From: a virus
Reading direction: 5' to 3' (one strand)
DNA: 29,840 bases
Virus record (IMG/VR): IMGVR_UViG_3300008107_000643
Location: 1 to 29,840 of that record
Positions 5,458 to 12,526 of this stretch are shown piece after piece; within the stretch, counting starts at the first letter, position 1, and each line of letters begins with the position of its first letter. The translations under genes and the position numbers were made by a program. A model generated the notes under the pieces. It did not search any database. It saw nothing but the letters and a program-made list of their open reading frames with translations, and had not been told where the DNA came from.

Positions 5458-6198
5458 ATGAGTAACTACACAATCAATTTTGAATCTAAGCAATTAACGC
5501 TTTTGGATTCGCGCTTCTACACCACGCCCGAAGAAGGATGGGTGCCAAGCGTGACAACTATCCTACAAGCCTTCCCTAAGGATATACATTTTTTAAAATG
5601 GCTGAAAGAAAACGGCGAAGAGGCAGACTCCATCCGCGATGCCGCCGGACGTAGAGGATCAAACGTACACGCATTGACGGAGCAATACGATGCTGGTCTT
5701 GAAGTAAGCCTAATCACCGACGAAGGCCGCGTTAACTATTCACTTGAAGAGTGGGCGATGTTTGAGCGCTATGTTGACTTTAGCACAAAACATTCGCCTG
5801 AGATTATTCAGTCAGAACAAAACTATGTCAGCAAATCACTAGGTTTTGCCGGTACGGTTGATCGGATTATTAAGCTATACAACGAAACAATCCTGGTGGA
5901 CATTAAAACGTCAAATTCAGTACACCCTACCTATTGGCTTCAGTTAGCTGCGTATCGTGAGTTGCTTCGTGCCAATGCTAACATTGAGGTGGATAAGGTG
6001 GCTATCCTTTGGCTTAACGCTAAGACGCGCACCGAAGGCCGTAAGGATCAGATACAAGGCTTAGGATGGCAGCTGGTCAGCAAAACAGACACCGATAATG
6101 ACTGGGAACTTTTTAAGCACACCCACGCGTTATGGTTAGCGCAAAATAAGGACATCACGCCTAGACGTTTAACGTATTCACTCACACATAAAAAATAA
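5458..6198 (+). CDS. PD-(D/E)XK nuclease (RecB/Cas4-like exonuclease)
   Basis: A 246-residue nuclease of the PD-(D/E)XK fold. The core is visible in order: GRRGSNVHALTEQY with the motif His at residue 71; Glu120 in a strand-turn; GFAGTVDRI with Asp135; ILVDIKTS with Asp148 and Lys150; and YWLQLAAYRELL with Gln162 and Tyr166. This arrangement (H...D...DIKT...QLxxY) is that of RecB-family and Cas4-like exonucleases used by phages for recombination, end processing or host DNA degradation. The protein starts after a CTAAACCAAAC leader and is followed by a small gene and an SF2 helicase. Nuclease plus helicase side by side suggests joint DNA resection. Confidence 0.88.
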   Translation: MSNYTINFESKQLTLLDSRFYTTPEEGWVPSVTTILQAFPKDIHFLKWLKENGEEADSIRDAAGRRGSNVHALTEQYDAGLEVSLITDEGRVNYSLEEWAMFERYVDFSTKHSPEIIQSEQNYVSKSLGFAGTVDRIIKLYNETILVDIKTSNSVHPTYWLQLAAYRELLRANANIEVDKVAILWLNAKTRTEGRKDQIQGLGWQLVSKTDTDNDWELFKHTHALWLAQNKDITPRRLTYSLTHKK

Positions 6199-6203
6199 AC
6201 CAA

Positions 6204-6419
6204 ATGACTTACTTAGCTACATTTGAAATCAATCTAAACGACGACGACATTCTTAAAGTTGCTTACGCAGAAACCGGTATATTCTTACGCATCACAGACG
6301 ATGGCGATATCGTGTCGCTGACGCCTTACGAACAAGAATTTGTTGAGGCATGGGCGTCTGAGAATTACTACTATGTCAATAGTCGTATCAGCGATAACAT
6401 AAGATTTTTAATGCAATGA
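6204..6419 (+). CDS. Hypothetical acidic protein
   Basis: A 71-residue protein with a strongly acidic composition (NLNDDDILKV, ITDDGDIVSLTPYEQEFVEA). It has no recognised family, no cysteine and no membrane segment. A DNA mimic is conceivable from the charge alone, but there is no further support. It begins after AATAAACCAA, a partial copy of the leader motif, and its stop overlaps the start of the helicase gene by 4 nt (ATGA), so the two are probably translationally coupled. Confidence 0.65.
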   Translation: MTYLATFEINLNDDDILKVAYAETGIFLRITDDGDIVSLTPYEQEFVEAWASENYYYVNSRISDNIRFLMQ

Positions 6420-7687
6420 TCTTACGCGACTACCAAATAACCCTGGCGGGTGAAATCGTGAAGCGGTTACAAACGCTAGGGATTGCTTACCTTGCCGCGC
6501 AAGTTAGGACGGGCAAAACCGCTACGTCCTTACAAGCAGCGCATGATTATCTAAGTGGTTTAAACTTATCAAACCAGTTGGTTTTATTTATCACTAAGAA
6601 AAAAGCCATATCCTCCATCATGTCCGACGCGGCGGCCTTAGACGTAAAATATGATTTATTGGTGATTAATTATGAGCAAATTCAAAACATAGAGCAACAC
6701 ATAAAAAAGAATGTCGCGCTGGTTATAATTGACGAAGCGCACTCGCTAGGAGCATACCCAAAGCCATCAGAACGTAGTAAACAATTAAAGCAGTTCATCT
6801 TCACGCGGCCAGTTATATTCCTAAGCGGTACGCCTTCGCCTGAGTCCTATTCTCAAATTTATCACCAGTTTTTTATTCATTCCCTAAGTCCGTTTGCTGA
6901 GTACGCTAACTTTTACGCATGGGCAAAAGACTTTGTTTATATTAAGCAAAAGCGTTACGCTCATGGTTTGGTTAATGATTACTCAAACGCCAATAAGGAT
7001 AAAGTAGAACAAGCTATAAAACCCTATATGATAACCTTCACCCAGGAAGAGGCGGGATTCACCGAAATGGTCAATGAATATGTTATTGACGTACAAATGC
7101 AAGCTAGCACATATGCCTTCGCTAAAAAGTTAACGCAAGACCGCGTTGTGCAAAATAAGGATGGCGATGTTGTCATGGCGGATACGAATGTTAAGTTGAT
7201 GAATAAACTGCACCAAATTTATTCGGGATCGGTTATCGTTGACCAACCTGAGCGCACCAGCGCCGCGTTTGATAATACAAAAGCGGTTTACATTCGCGAT
7301 ACATTTAAAGGGCAAAAGATTGCGATATTTTATAAGTTCATTGCTGAATTACAACTACTTCGCGCTGCGTTTGGTAAGCGGATTGTGGAAACGCCGGAAG
7401 AGTTCCGCGATGGTGATGCGGACTGCATTTATGTAAGTCAAATACAATCCGGCCGCGAAGGGATTAATTTATCTAGTGCGGATGCGCTGATTATGTTCAA
7501 CATTGATTTCAGCGCAGTATCGTACTTTCAAGCTAGGGCGCGGATGCAAAGCAGAGAACGGACGACACCGGCAAAACTTTACTGGATATTTGCAAAGGAT
7601 GGCATTGAGCATAAGATTTATAAGCGCGTTTTAAATAAAGAGGATTATACAATTAGCTATTTCAAAAAAGATTTTGCTATAAAATGA
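6416..7687 (+). CDS. SF2 DNA helicase/ATPase, SNF2/DEAH-like
   Basis: A 423-residue superfamily 2 ATPase. Motif I (Walker A) is QVRTGKTA (29-36), motif II is IIDEAHSLG (104-112) with the DEAH box, motif III is LSGTPSPES (136-144), and the second RecA-like domain has SGREGINL (345-352) and the arginine-finger motif VI QARARMQSR (372-380). The short length with no large accessory domain and the GREGINLSSAD/QARAR signature place it among phage SNF2-like helicases. It probably translocates on DNA during replication initiation, recombination or packaging repair. Overlaps of 4 nt with both neighbours (acidic protein and VRR-NUC nuclease) argue for a tight functional unit. Confidence 0.9.
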   Translation: MILRDYQITLAGEIVKRLQTLGIAYLAAQVRTGKTATSLQAAHDYLSGLNLSNQLVLFITKKKAISSIMSDAAALDVKYDLLVINYEQIQNIEQHIKKNVALVIIDEAHSLGAYPKPSERSKQLKQFIFTRPVIFLSGTPSPESYSQIYHQFFIHSLSPFAEYANFYAWAKDFVYIKQKRYAHGLVNDYSNANKDKVEQAIKPYMITFTQEEAGFTEMVNEYVIDVQMQASTYAFAKKLTQDRVVQNKDGDVVMADTNVKLMNKLHQIYSGSVIVDQPERTSAAFDNTKAVYIRDTFKGQKIAIFYKFIAELQLLRAAFGKRIVETPEEFRDGDADCIYVSQIQSGREGINLSSADALIMFNIDFSAVSYFQARARMQSRERTTPAKLYWIFAKDGIEHKIYKRVLNKEDYTISYFKKDFAIK

Positions 7688-7974
7688 CCGAGCAACAAAT
7701 CCAAACCAAAATTATTAACACACTTCGCAAAGATGGCTGGTATGTCAATAAACTGATCAGTACATCGCTTAAAGGTGTACCCGATCTGATCTGCCATAAG
7801 GACGGCAAGACGGTGTATATCGAAGTAAAGCGGCCAGGACAAAAGCCGAGAATTTTGCAAGAGTTTAGAATGAAAGAACTAAATTCGTTCTCCATCCCCA
7901 CATTAACCTTGACAAGCGAAATAGAATGTTTACAAAAGCTGCAAAGTATTATCTATCTAAAGGACTCAATGTAA
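7684..7974 (+). CDS. VRR-NUC domain endonuclease
   Basis: A 96-residue stand-alone VRR-NUC protein. GVPDLICHKDGKTVYIEVKR (31-50) supplies the PD...ExK catalytic core: Asp34, Glu47 and Lys49. QEFRMKELN follows, where the family has a conserved Gln. Stand-alone VRR-NUC proteins in phages are thought to act as structure-specific (Holliday-junction or flap) nucleases, and in eukaryotes the fold forms FAN1. It is coupled to the helicase upstream (ATGA overlap) and overlaps the primase gene downstream by 49 nt, a long overlap for this genome. Confidence 0.9.
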   Translation: MTEQQIQTKIINTLRKDGWYVNKLISTSLKGVPDLICHKDGKTVYIEVKRPGQKPRILQEFRMKELNSFSIPTLTLTSEIECLQKLQSIIYLKDSM

Positions 7975-10463
7975 TTATAACGAATAACGTTAAGCAATCA
8001 CTCTTCAAGTGGGATAAGTATAAAACGGATATGATCACCTTGCAAGAGGTAGAGCAACAAGCCGCGCATAAAAAAGCGGGCGGTATGGCCGTTGTCTGTG
8101 GCGCGGTTAGTGGTGGCCTTGAGGTAATTGACATCGATTTAAAGTACGCAACCGATCCCGACTTTTATACTAAGTTTACCGAAGCGATTGGTGACGATAT
8201 AATGCAACGCCTTTACATCGTGCAAACGAAGTCAGGTGGCTATCATTTCTACTATCGCTGCGAAGTGATTGAAGGCAATCAAAAGCTATGCCATCGCTAC
8301 AAAACAGAAGTAGAACTGAAAGAAAACCCATCCGGCAAAAAAGTTTGTCTGATTGAAACGCGGGGTGAGGGTGGCTATGTTATCGCGCCGCCAACGGATG
8401 GCTATAAAGTGATCAGCGCATCGCGGGATATAAATACCTTAAGTATTGCTGAACGTGAGGCGATATTCAGCGCGGCGATGTCGCTCAATGAAGTCATTGA
8501 AGAAAAGCACATTGACTACCGACATAATCCTAAAATGCGGGATTTTGGTCTTAGTCCGTTTGAAGCCTATAATAAAAGCGGTGATATCGTTGGACTGCTT
8601 ACGCGGCATGGTTGGCAAGTAGTTGAGGAGCGCGGGGCAAGGATTTACTTCCTACGTCCTGGCAACACGACCGCAAAATCAAGCGGTAACTTTGATCGGG
8701 ATAAAAATTGGTTCAGCGTCTTTACTACCAATAGTATTTTCGAACCCGAGAAGGCATACCAACCCAGCGCGGTCTATACTATCCTTGAAGCGGGTGGCGA
8801 TTTCAGTAAAGCCGCTAAGATGTTACTAGACGAAGGCTATGGCGAAAAGCGCGTCAGCTATGGTAATAAAATAGAAACGGAAGTCTTTAAACGCCGCCGC
8901 GAAGGACAGACGGATAAGCAGATTGCTGAGTGGCTGATACGTAAAGAGAATAAGGATATTGAAGAGGCAGAAAAGATTGTGAAACACGTCAGCGATCAGA
9001 TGGGGGAGATTATCTGCGCTTTTTGGGAGATTAACGATAAAGGACACGTTAATATAGTCCGCTCAAAATTAATCGACTTCATTATGAATGAGGGTGGATT
9101 TAGTCTTTACTTTCATAATAATAGCAAAGTATTCCAAACGGTTCGCATTGTGGATGGGATTGTCGAGGAAACGACAACGGAGCAATTAAAAAAGTTTATT
9201 AAGGATTATATCCTTAACCTCCCGGCTGTTTTTGATAACGGCATAACACCCGACCAGCTGCTTGAAATGGTGATGAAGGGCGCGAATATATATTTCTGTT
9301 CTGCTTTACTGGAGTTTGTGGATGAGCGAAAACTAGACTTTTTAAAAGATGAAGCGACAAAAGCATACTATCCCTTCCGTAATGGCGTGGTCGTTGTGGA
9401 GAAGGGTAAACCGCCCGTTCTGAAAACATATGGCGATATTAATAAGCACGTTTGGCGCAATCAGGTTATTGACTTTGATATTACTATTGATCCCGAAATT
9501 GACGCGGAACTGATTGAATACGCTAGGTTTTTGTATAATATAAGCGGTAAAGAGCAAGACCGCTTTGAGTATGCGCTGACCTTAATTGGCTATATGTTGC
9601 ATGGTTTTAAGAATCCGAGCCGCCCATTTGCGCCTATACTAGCTGAGGAAACGGACGATGAAAAAAAGGGCGGTGGAACGGGTAAAGGCTTATTTATTAA
9701 AGCCATTGGTAAGTTGATCCCGCTGGTAACCATTGACGGTAAAAACTTTAAGATAGATAAGACATTCGCTTTTCAGCGCGTGAGCTTTGACACCCGCCTA
9801 GTCGTGATTGAGGACTGCCCTAGAAATGTGGACTTCGAAAAGTTTTATCCTACGATTACGGAAGGTATAACGATTGAAAAAAAGAATAAGGACGAGATAT
9901 TCTTACCTTATGCTGAGTCGCCCAAGATAGCCTTTACGACAAACTACACCATAAGCCAGGACGCGGAACACGCCAAACGTAGGCAAAGGATATTTGAGTT
10001 CGCTAGTCATTACTCAAGCGCTTATACGCCGGAGGATGAGTTCGGGCATAAGTTTTTTGACGACTGGGATCGGGATGAGTGGAATAGGTTCTATAACTTA
10101 TTATTTCAATGCGTAGGGATGTACCTTGATGTCGGAATTAAGCAAGTCGGTAATTCGGATAAGATGAAACGTAAGCATATAAAACTGGCTTTTGGGGAAG
10201 AGTTTTTGGACTACTTTGACGACTTGGTTTCGAACCCATCCGGATGGCTTGAACTGACAAAAGAGCATACAAATTTCCTTGTATCGAATAACTTTGAAAA
10301 AAAGGATTATAGTATAAAACGCTTCCGAAAAGCCTTACAAGAGGCCTCAAATGTCTTACAACACACCTTGACCTTCCAACGGAATAGGCAGTTGAACAAC
10401 GTGCAGCAGTTCAAAATTGGTCAAAATGTAAGGGATTTGGGGGGTGATGTAAGGGATTTGTAA
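7926..10463 (+). CDS. Primase-polymerase / SF3 helicase fusion
   Basis: An 845-residue replication initiator. The N-terminal Prim-Pol domain (about 1-190) has the metal-binding DID (Asp69, Asp71 in LEVIDIDLK), SGGYHFYYR at 103-111 (His107), and IETRGEGGYVIAPP at 143-156. A linker follows, and the C-terminal ATPase has Walker A GGGTGKGLF (582-590), Walker B LVVIED (625-630), sensor TTNY (671-674) and basic residues KRRQR at 684-688. This is the DUF5906/D5-like SF3 arrangement. It would unwind the origin and prime, possibly extend, DNA strands. The last residues (QNVRDLGGDVRDL) are a short repeat because iteron-like DNA repeats lie inside the 3' end. The start at ATG 7926 gives a normal Prim-Pol N-terminus (AAKYYLSKGLNVI) despite overlapping the nuclease gene. 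Confidence 0.92.
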   Translation: MFTKAAKYYLSKGLNVIITNNVKQSLFKWDKYKTDMITLQEVEQQAAHKKAGGMAVVCGAVSGGLEVIDIDLKYATDPDFYTKFTEAIGDDIMQRLYIVQTKSGGYHFYYRCEVIEGNQKLCHRYKTEVELKENPSGKKVCLIETRGEGGYVIAPPTDGYKVISASRDINTLSIAEREAIFSAAMSLNEVIEEKHIDYRHNPKMRDFGLSPFEAYNKSGDIVGLLTRHGWQVVEERGARIYFLRPGNTTAKSSGNFDRDKNWFSVFTTNSIFEPEKAYQPSAVYTILEAGGDFSKAAKMLLDEGYGEKRVSYGNKIETEVFKRRREGQTDKQIAEWLIRKENKDIEEAEKIVKHVSDQMGEIICAFWEINDKGHVNIVRSKLIDFIMNEGGFSLYFHNNSKVFQTVRIVDGIVEETTTEQLKKFIKDYILNLPAVFDNGITPDQLLEMVMKGANIYFCSALLEFVDERKLDFLKDEATKAYYPFRNGVVVVEKGKPPVLKTYGDINKHVWRNQVIDFDITIDPEIDAELIEYARFLYNISGKEQDRFEYALTLIGYMLHGFKNPSRPFAPILAEETDDEKKGGGTGKGLFIKAIGKLIPLVTIDGKNFKIDKTFAFQRVSFDTRLVVIEDCPRNVDFEKFYPTITEGITIEKKNKDEIFLPYAESPKIAFTTNYTISQDAEHAKRRQRIFEFASHYSSAYTPEDEFGHKFFDDWDRDEWNRFYNLLFQCVGMYLDVGIKQVGNSDKMKRKHIKLAFGEEFLDYFDDLVSNPSGWLELTKEHTNFLVSNNFEKKDYSIKRFRKALQEASNVLQHTLTFQRNRQLNNVQQFKIGQNVRDLGGDVRDL

Positions 10464-10525
10464 GGGATTTGTAACACATTTTTTGTAGCATTGGCGCTAC
10501 TTGTAAGGGATGTAATACATTTTTT
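10427..10525 (+). repeat. Iteron-like repeats, putative replication origin
   Basis: TGTAAGGGATTTG occurs at 10427-10439, 10448-10460 and 10459-10471; the last two overlap by 2 nt. A shortened copy, TGTAAGGGATG, lies at 10502-10512. A second 15-nt unit, TGTAACACATTTTTT at 10470-10484, recurs with one change (TGTAATACATTTTTT) at 10511-10525, so the two units form a composite module twice. Between the modules is a small hairpin, GTAGC (10485-10489) / GCTAC (10496-10500). The first three copies start inside the primase/helicase gene or span its stop. Repeats next to the initiator gene and followed by an AT-rich tract are typical of an origin. Confidence 0.7.
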
Positions 10526-10583
10526 ACTTTTTTTTTTAACACACTATAAAAAATATATAAAAATATATATATAAAAGATAGAA
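10526..10583. other. AT-rich tract, possible DNA-unwinding element
   Basis: Nearly pure A+T between the repeats and the next gene: a T10 run at 10528-10537, then alternating ATATAT at 10550-10573. No gene and no clear TAnnTTTG promoter. Its place beside the repeats suits strand opening at an origin. Confidence 0.55.
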
Positions 10584-10796
10584 ATGGGCAAAAATCGAGA
10601 AAACCCTTACAAGCGTTTTTTAAGGGGTGGAATCACAAAATTTATTGGCGTCGTTCATGTCAGAAATTCTTACTACATTTATTCTGAAGTTTTAACCTTA
10701 AGGGAAGCGTTTGCGTGGGCAGAAGCGAAGGTTAAAGAATACAACCATCAAATTGTTAAAGCCTACGTTCAGACATGGACAGACAAACCCTTATAA
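10584..10796 (+). CDS. Hypothetical basic protein downstream of the origin candidate
   Basis: A 70-residue protein, basic at the N-terminus (GKNRENPYKRFLRGG) with a beta-like centre (TKFIGVVHVRNSYYIYSEV) and a helical tail (LREAFAWAEAKVKEYNHQ). I do not recognise the family. It is the first gene after the repeats and AT-rich tract. Size, charge and place would suit an origin-binding or regulatory protein, but there is no motif to show it. It overlaps the sigma-like gene by 22 nt. Confidence 0.65.
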   Translation: MGKNRENPYKRFLRGGITKFIGVVHVRNSYYIYSEVLTLREAFAWAEAKVKEYNHQIVKAYVQTWTDKPL

Positions 10797-11476
10797 CGAA
10801 TCTTTACGTTGATCCCGATATCGCGAAGGCAATCGGTAAAATGAACCCAGCGGAACTTCGGGATGATTTACGCCAAGAAATGTTTTTAGCATTATGCGAA
10901 CAACCCGAAGAGAAACTGATGCGTATGTACGAAGAGGGTTGGATTAAGTTTTTTCTAGTCCGTACGATGTTAAACATGATCAAATCAGACCGCAGTACCT
11001 TCCATAAACTATTTAGAGCCAATTTTAGCGAGTTTATGGATTGGCATAGTAAAGATACTACAAATGAATTTGAATCGAAGGAAGTGGCCTTAAAATGCGT
11101 CACAGAGGCATTGGATGGATTAGCATGGTATGAACGGGAGATTTTAAAGCTATATGCCGAAAAAAGAAATATCGTTCAAATATCAAGGGAAACCAAAATA
11201 CCGTATAGATCAATTTTTAAAACCATACAAAACGCAAGACGTAAAATGAAATCAGCCTTAAAAAAAGAACCAGGTCAACAAGCCAAACTTATTGGTAACT
11301 ATGTTACCGCTACAATGGAGTTCACTATTGATATCAGCAACGACATGAATCCGGATGAACTAGCGGATTTGCTGACTATTATCAGCGAAAATATCCGCGA
11401 AAAAGTATGCGGTCATTCGGTTGACGATGCCAACATTAACCAAATTACGGATTTAAAAATCAAACAAATCATATGA
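10775..11476 (+). CDS. Sigma-70-like (ECF-type) transcription factor
   Basis: A 233-residue protein with the two-domain plan of small sigma factors. Residues 27-75 look like region 2: LRDDLRQEMFLALCEQ, then WIKFFLVRTMLNMIKSDRS, where region 2 contacts core polymerase and the -10 element. Residues 112-160 look like region 4: LDGLAWYEREILKLYAEKRN, then a helix-turn-helix ISRETKIPYRSIFKTIQNAR. The C-terminal about 70 residues are an extension with no recognised domain. Divergent sigma-like proteins of this kind are known in Bacteroidetes phages. The likely job is to direct host polymerase to late phage promoters, consistent with the lack of consensus TAnnTTTG promoters before the structural genes. 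Confidence 0.75.
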   Translation: MDRQTLITNLYVDPDIAKAIGKMNPAELRDDLRQEMFLALCEQPEEKLMRMYEEGWIKFFLVRTMLNMIKSDRSTFHKLFRANFSEFMDWHSKDTTNEFESKEVALKCVTEALDGLAWYEREILKLYAEKRNIVQISRETKIPYRSIFKTIQNARRKMKSALKKEPGQQAKLIGNYVTATMEFTIDISNDMNPDELADLLTIISENIREKVCGHSVDDANINQITDLKIKQII

Positions 11477-11718
11477 TAATCAATATCTTAGCCGGTGTAT
11501 CATTCGCTTTTTTCTTTGTAGAAATTATGCGATGGCATCAAAAATCCGAATGGTTTAAGCGCAAACCCTTTAATTGCGTACCTTGCTTATCAGCATGGAC
11601 TGCGGTACTTTTGTATGTACTTCCGACAAGTTTGTCTGAATTTATGTTAATTATGTTTGGAAGTGGTACATTTGGGGCATTATTCACTCAGTTAATGTAT
11701 AAAATTTATAAACTATGA
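11473..11718 (+). CDS. Membrane protein, DUF1360-like
   Basis: An 81-residue protein with hydrophobic segments at about 3-19, 40-52 and 56-76. The polar loop before the second segment carries KPFNCVPCLSAWTA, with Cys35 and Cys38. A CxxC...W motif next to membrane helices is characteristic of DUF1360 proteins, which in bacilli include a sporulation-related protein, and of small membrane proteins in many phages. The role in phages is unknown; an effect on the host envelope, or superinfection exclusion, is possible. ATGA overlaps on both sides put it in a tightly packed operon with the sigma-like gene. Confidence 0.72.
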   Translation: MIINILAGVSFAFFFVEIMRWHQKSEWFKRKPFNCVPCLSAWTAVLLYVLPTSLSEFMLIMFGSGTFGALFTQLMYKIYKL

Positions 11719-12017
11719 CACAAGAACATTTTATCTTTTTAGCACAAAACGAAATCAATTTTGAAACGACAAAACTAGGATTCATCCGTAACCTTAGCCC
11801 TGAGTTATTGGATCAGTATGCCAACATTTATCGCGCTTACATTGATCCGCATTACGTTATTACGCCATGGTGTAGTTCATGCGTCATGGCAATGATGGAA
11901 AGGCTGATGCGTATATACGATGAGCAAAAAGCAAAGCAAAAAGTTGAGCAAGCACAAGAAACGCTTCAAAATCAATCTTTAACCGAAACCGCAAAACGAA
12001 CTAGAAAAAAGAAATAG
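11715..12017 (+). CDS. Hypothetical protein with CxxC motif
   Basis: A 100-residue protein. Residues 30-70 (ELLDQYANIYRAYIDPHY, then CSSCVMAMMERLMRIYDEQ) resemble a conserved module of Bacteroidetes phages in which a tyrosine-rich helix is followed by a CxxC (Cys53, Cys56) and another helix. The C-terminal 35 residues are a disordered, lysine-rich tail ending RTRKKK, which could bind nucleic acid. Two cysteines alone would not hold a structural zinc unless the protein dimerises or uses the nearby histidine (His46). Function unknown. It overlaps its upstream neighbour by 4 nt. Confidence 0.7.
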   Translation: MTQEHFIFLAQNEINFETTKLGFIRNLSPELLDQYANIYRAYIDPHYVITPWCSSCVMAMMERLMRIYDEQKAKQKVEQAQETLQNQSLTETAKRTRKKK

Positions 12018-12018
12018 G

Positions 12019-12144
12019 ATGTCAAACTTTAAACTAATATGTAAAGCTGGAACATATGAAGCGGATACTTTTTTCAATCTAGTGATATCTGTTTTAAAAC
12101 ATAGGTTTTGGCATTTAAGGACACATGGTAAATGGATAGATTAA
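12019..12144 (+). CDS. Small hypothetical protein
   Basis: A 41-residue frame starting at ATG 12019, one base after the previous stop, and filling most of a 161-nt gap. It contains FKLICKAGTYEADTFF, then VISVLKHRFWHLRTHGKW: aromatic and basic, not clearly membrane-spanning. The tight spacing after the upstream gene supports it. No family recognised. Confidence 0.45.
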   Translation: MSNFKLICKAGTYEADTFFNLVISVLKHRFWHLRTHGKWID

Positions 12145-12178
12145 TAATTATAAACTAAAACATATAAAAAATAAAACT

Positions 12179-12526
12179 ATGGCACAACAAACAGCAGTAG
12201 AATGGTTAATCGAACAAGTAAATTCTGAACAATATCAAATAGCGTTTGGTCAAACTTATATTTCTATTGATTTAATTGAACAAGCCAAACAAATGGAGAA
12301 GGAACAACTTGTTAAAGCATGGGATGATGGTGATTATGCTTATTTCTATTCAAAAGAAACAGGTAGAGATTTTGATAATGGAGAACAATACTATAAGCAA
12401 GTGGCACAAATAACCGGTAAACCTTTGCCAACGGTCAGCATGGTAAAGTCTAGGCTAAAACGCAGAATGGGATGCAATACTTCAAATGAAATGTTTGTTA
12501 AACTATGTAAGGAGGGGATAATATGA
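12179..12526 (+). CDS. Hypothetical protein with TAVEWLIEQ/IEQAKQMEKEQ module
   Basis: A 115-residue protein. The opening TAVEWLIEQV and the helix LIEQAKQMEKEQLVKAWDDG (residues 32-51) recur in small proteins of phages infecting Bacteroidetes, where they form an acidic helical domain of unknown role. The C-terminal 35 residues are different: basic and helix-forming (LPTVSMVKSRLKRRMGCNTSNEMFVKLC), with the look of a LuxR-type helix-turn-helix, so it could be a fusion with a DNA-binding unit. A-rich leader AAAAAATAAAACT before the ATG. Base composition from here to about 13540 is more A+T-rich than in the replication genes. Confidence 0.65.
   Translation: MAQQTAVEWLIEQVNSEQYQIAFGQTYISIDLIEQAKQMEKEQLVKAWDDGDYAYFYSKETGRDFDNGEQYYKQVAQITGKPLPTVSMVKSRLKRRMGCNTSNEMFVKLCKEGII

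Noticed and set aside
12145-12178. Promoter before the gene at 12179
   Set aside because: AT-rich, but no TTTG and no TAnnTTTG; better explained as an A-rich translation leader.
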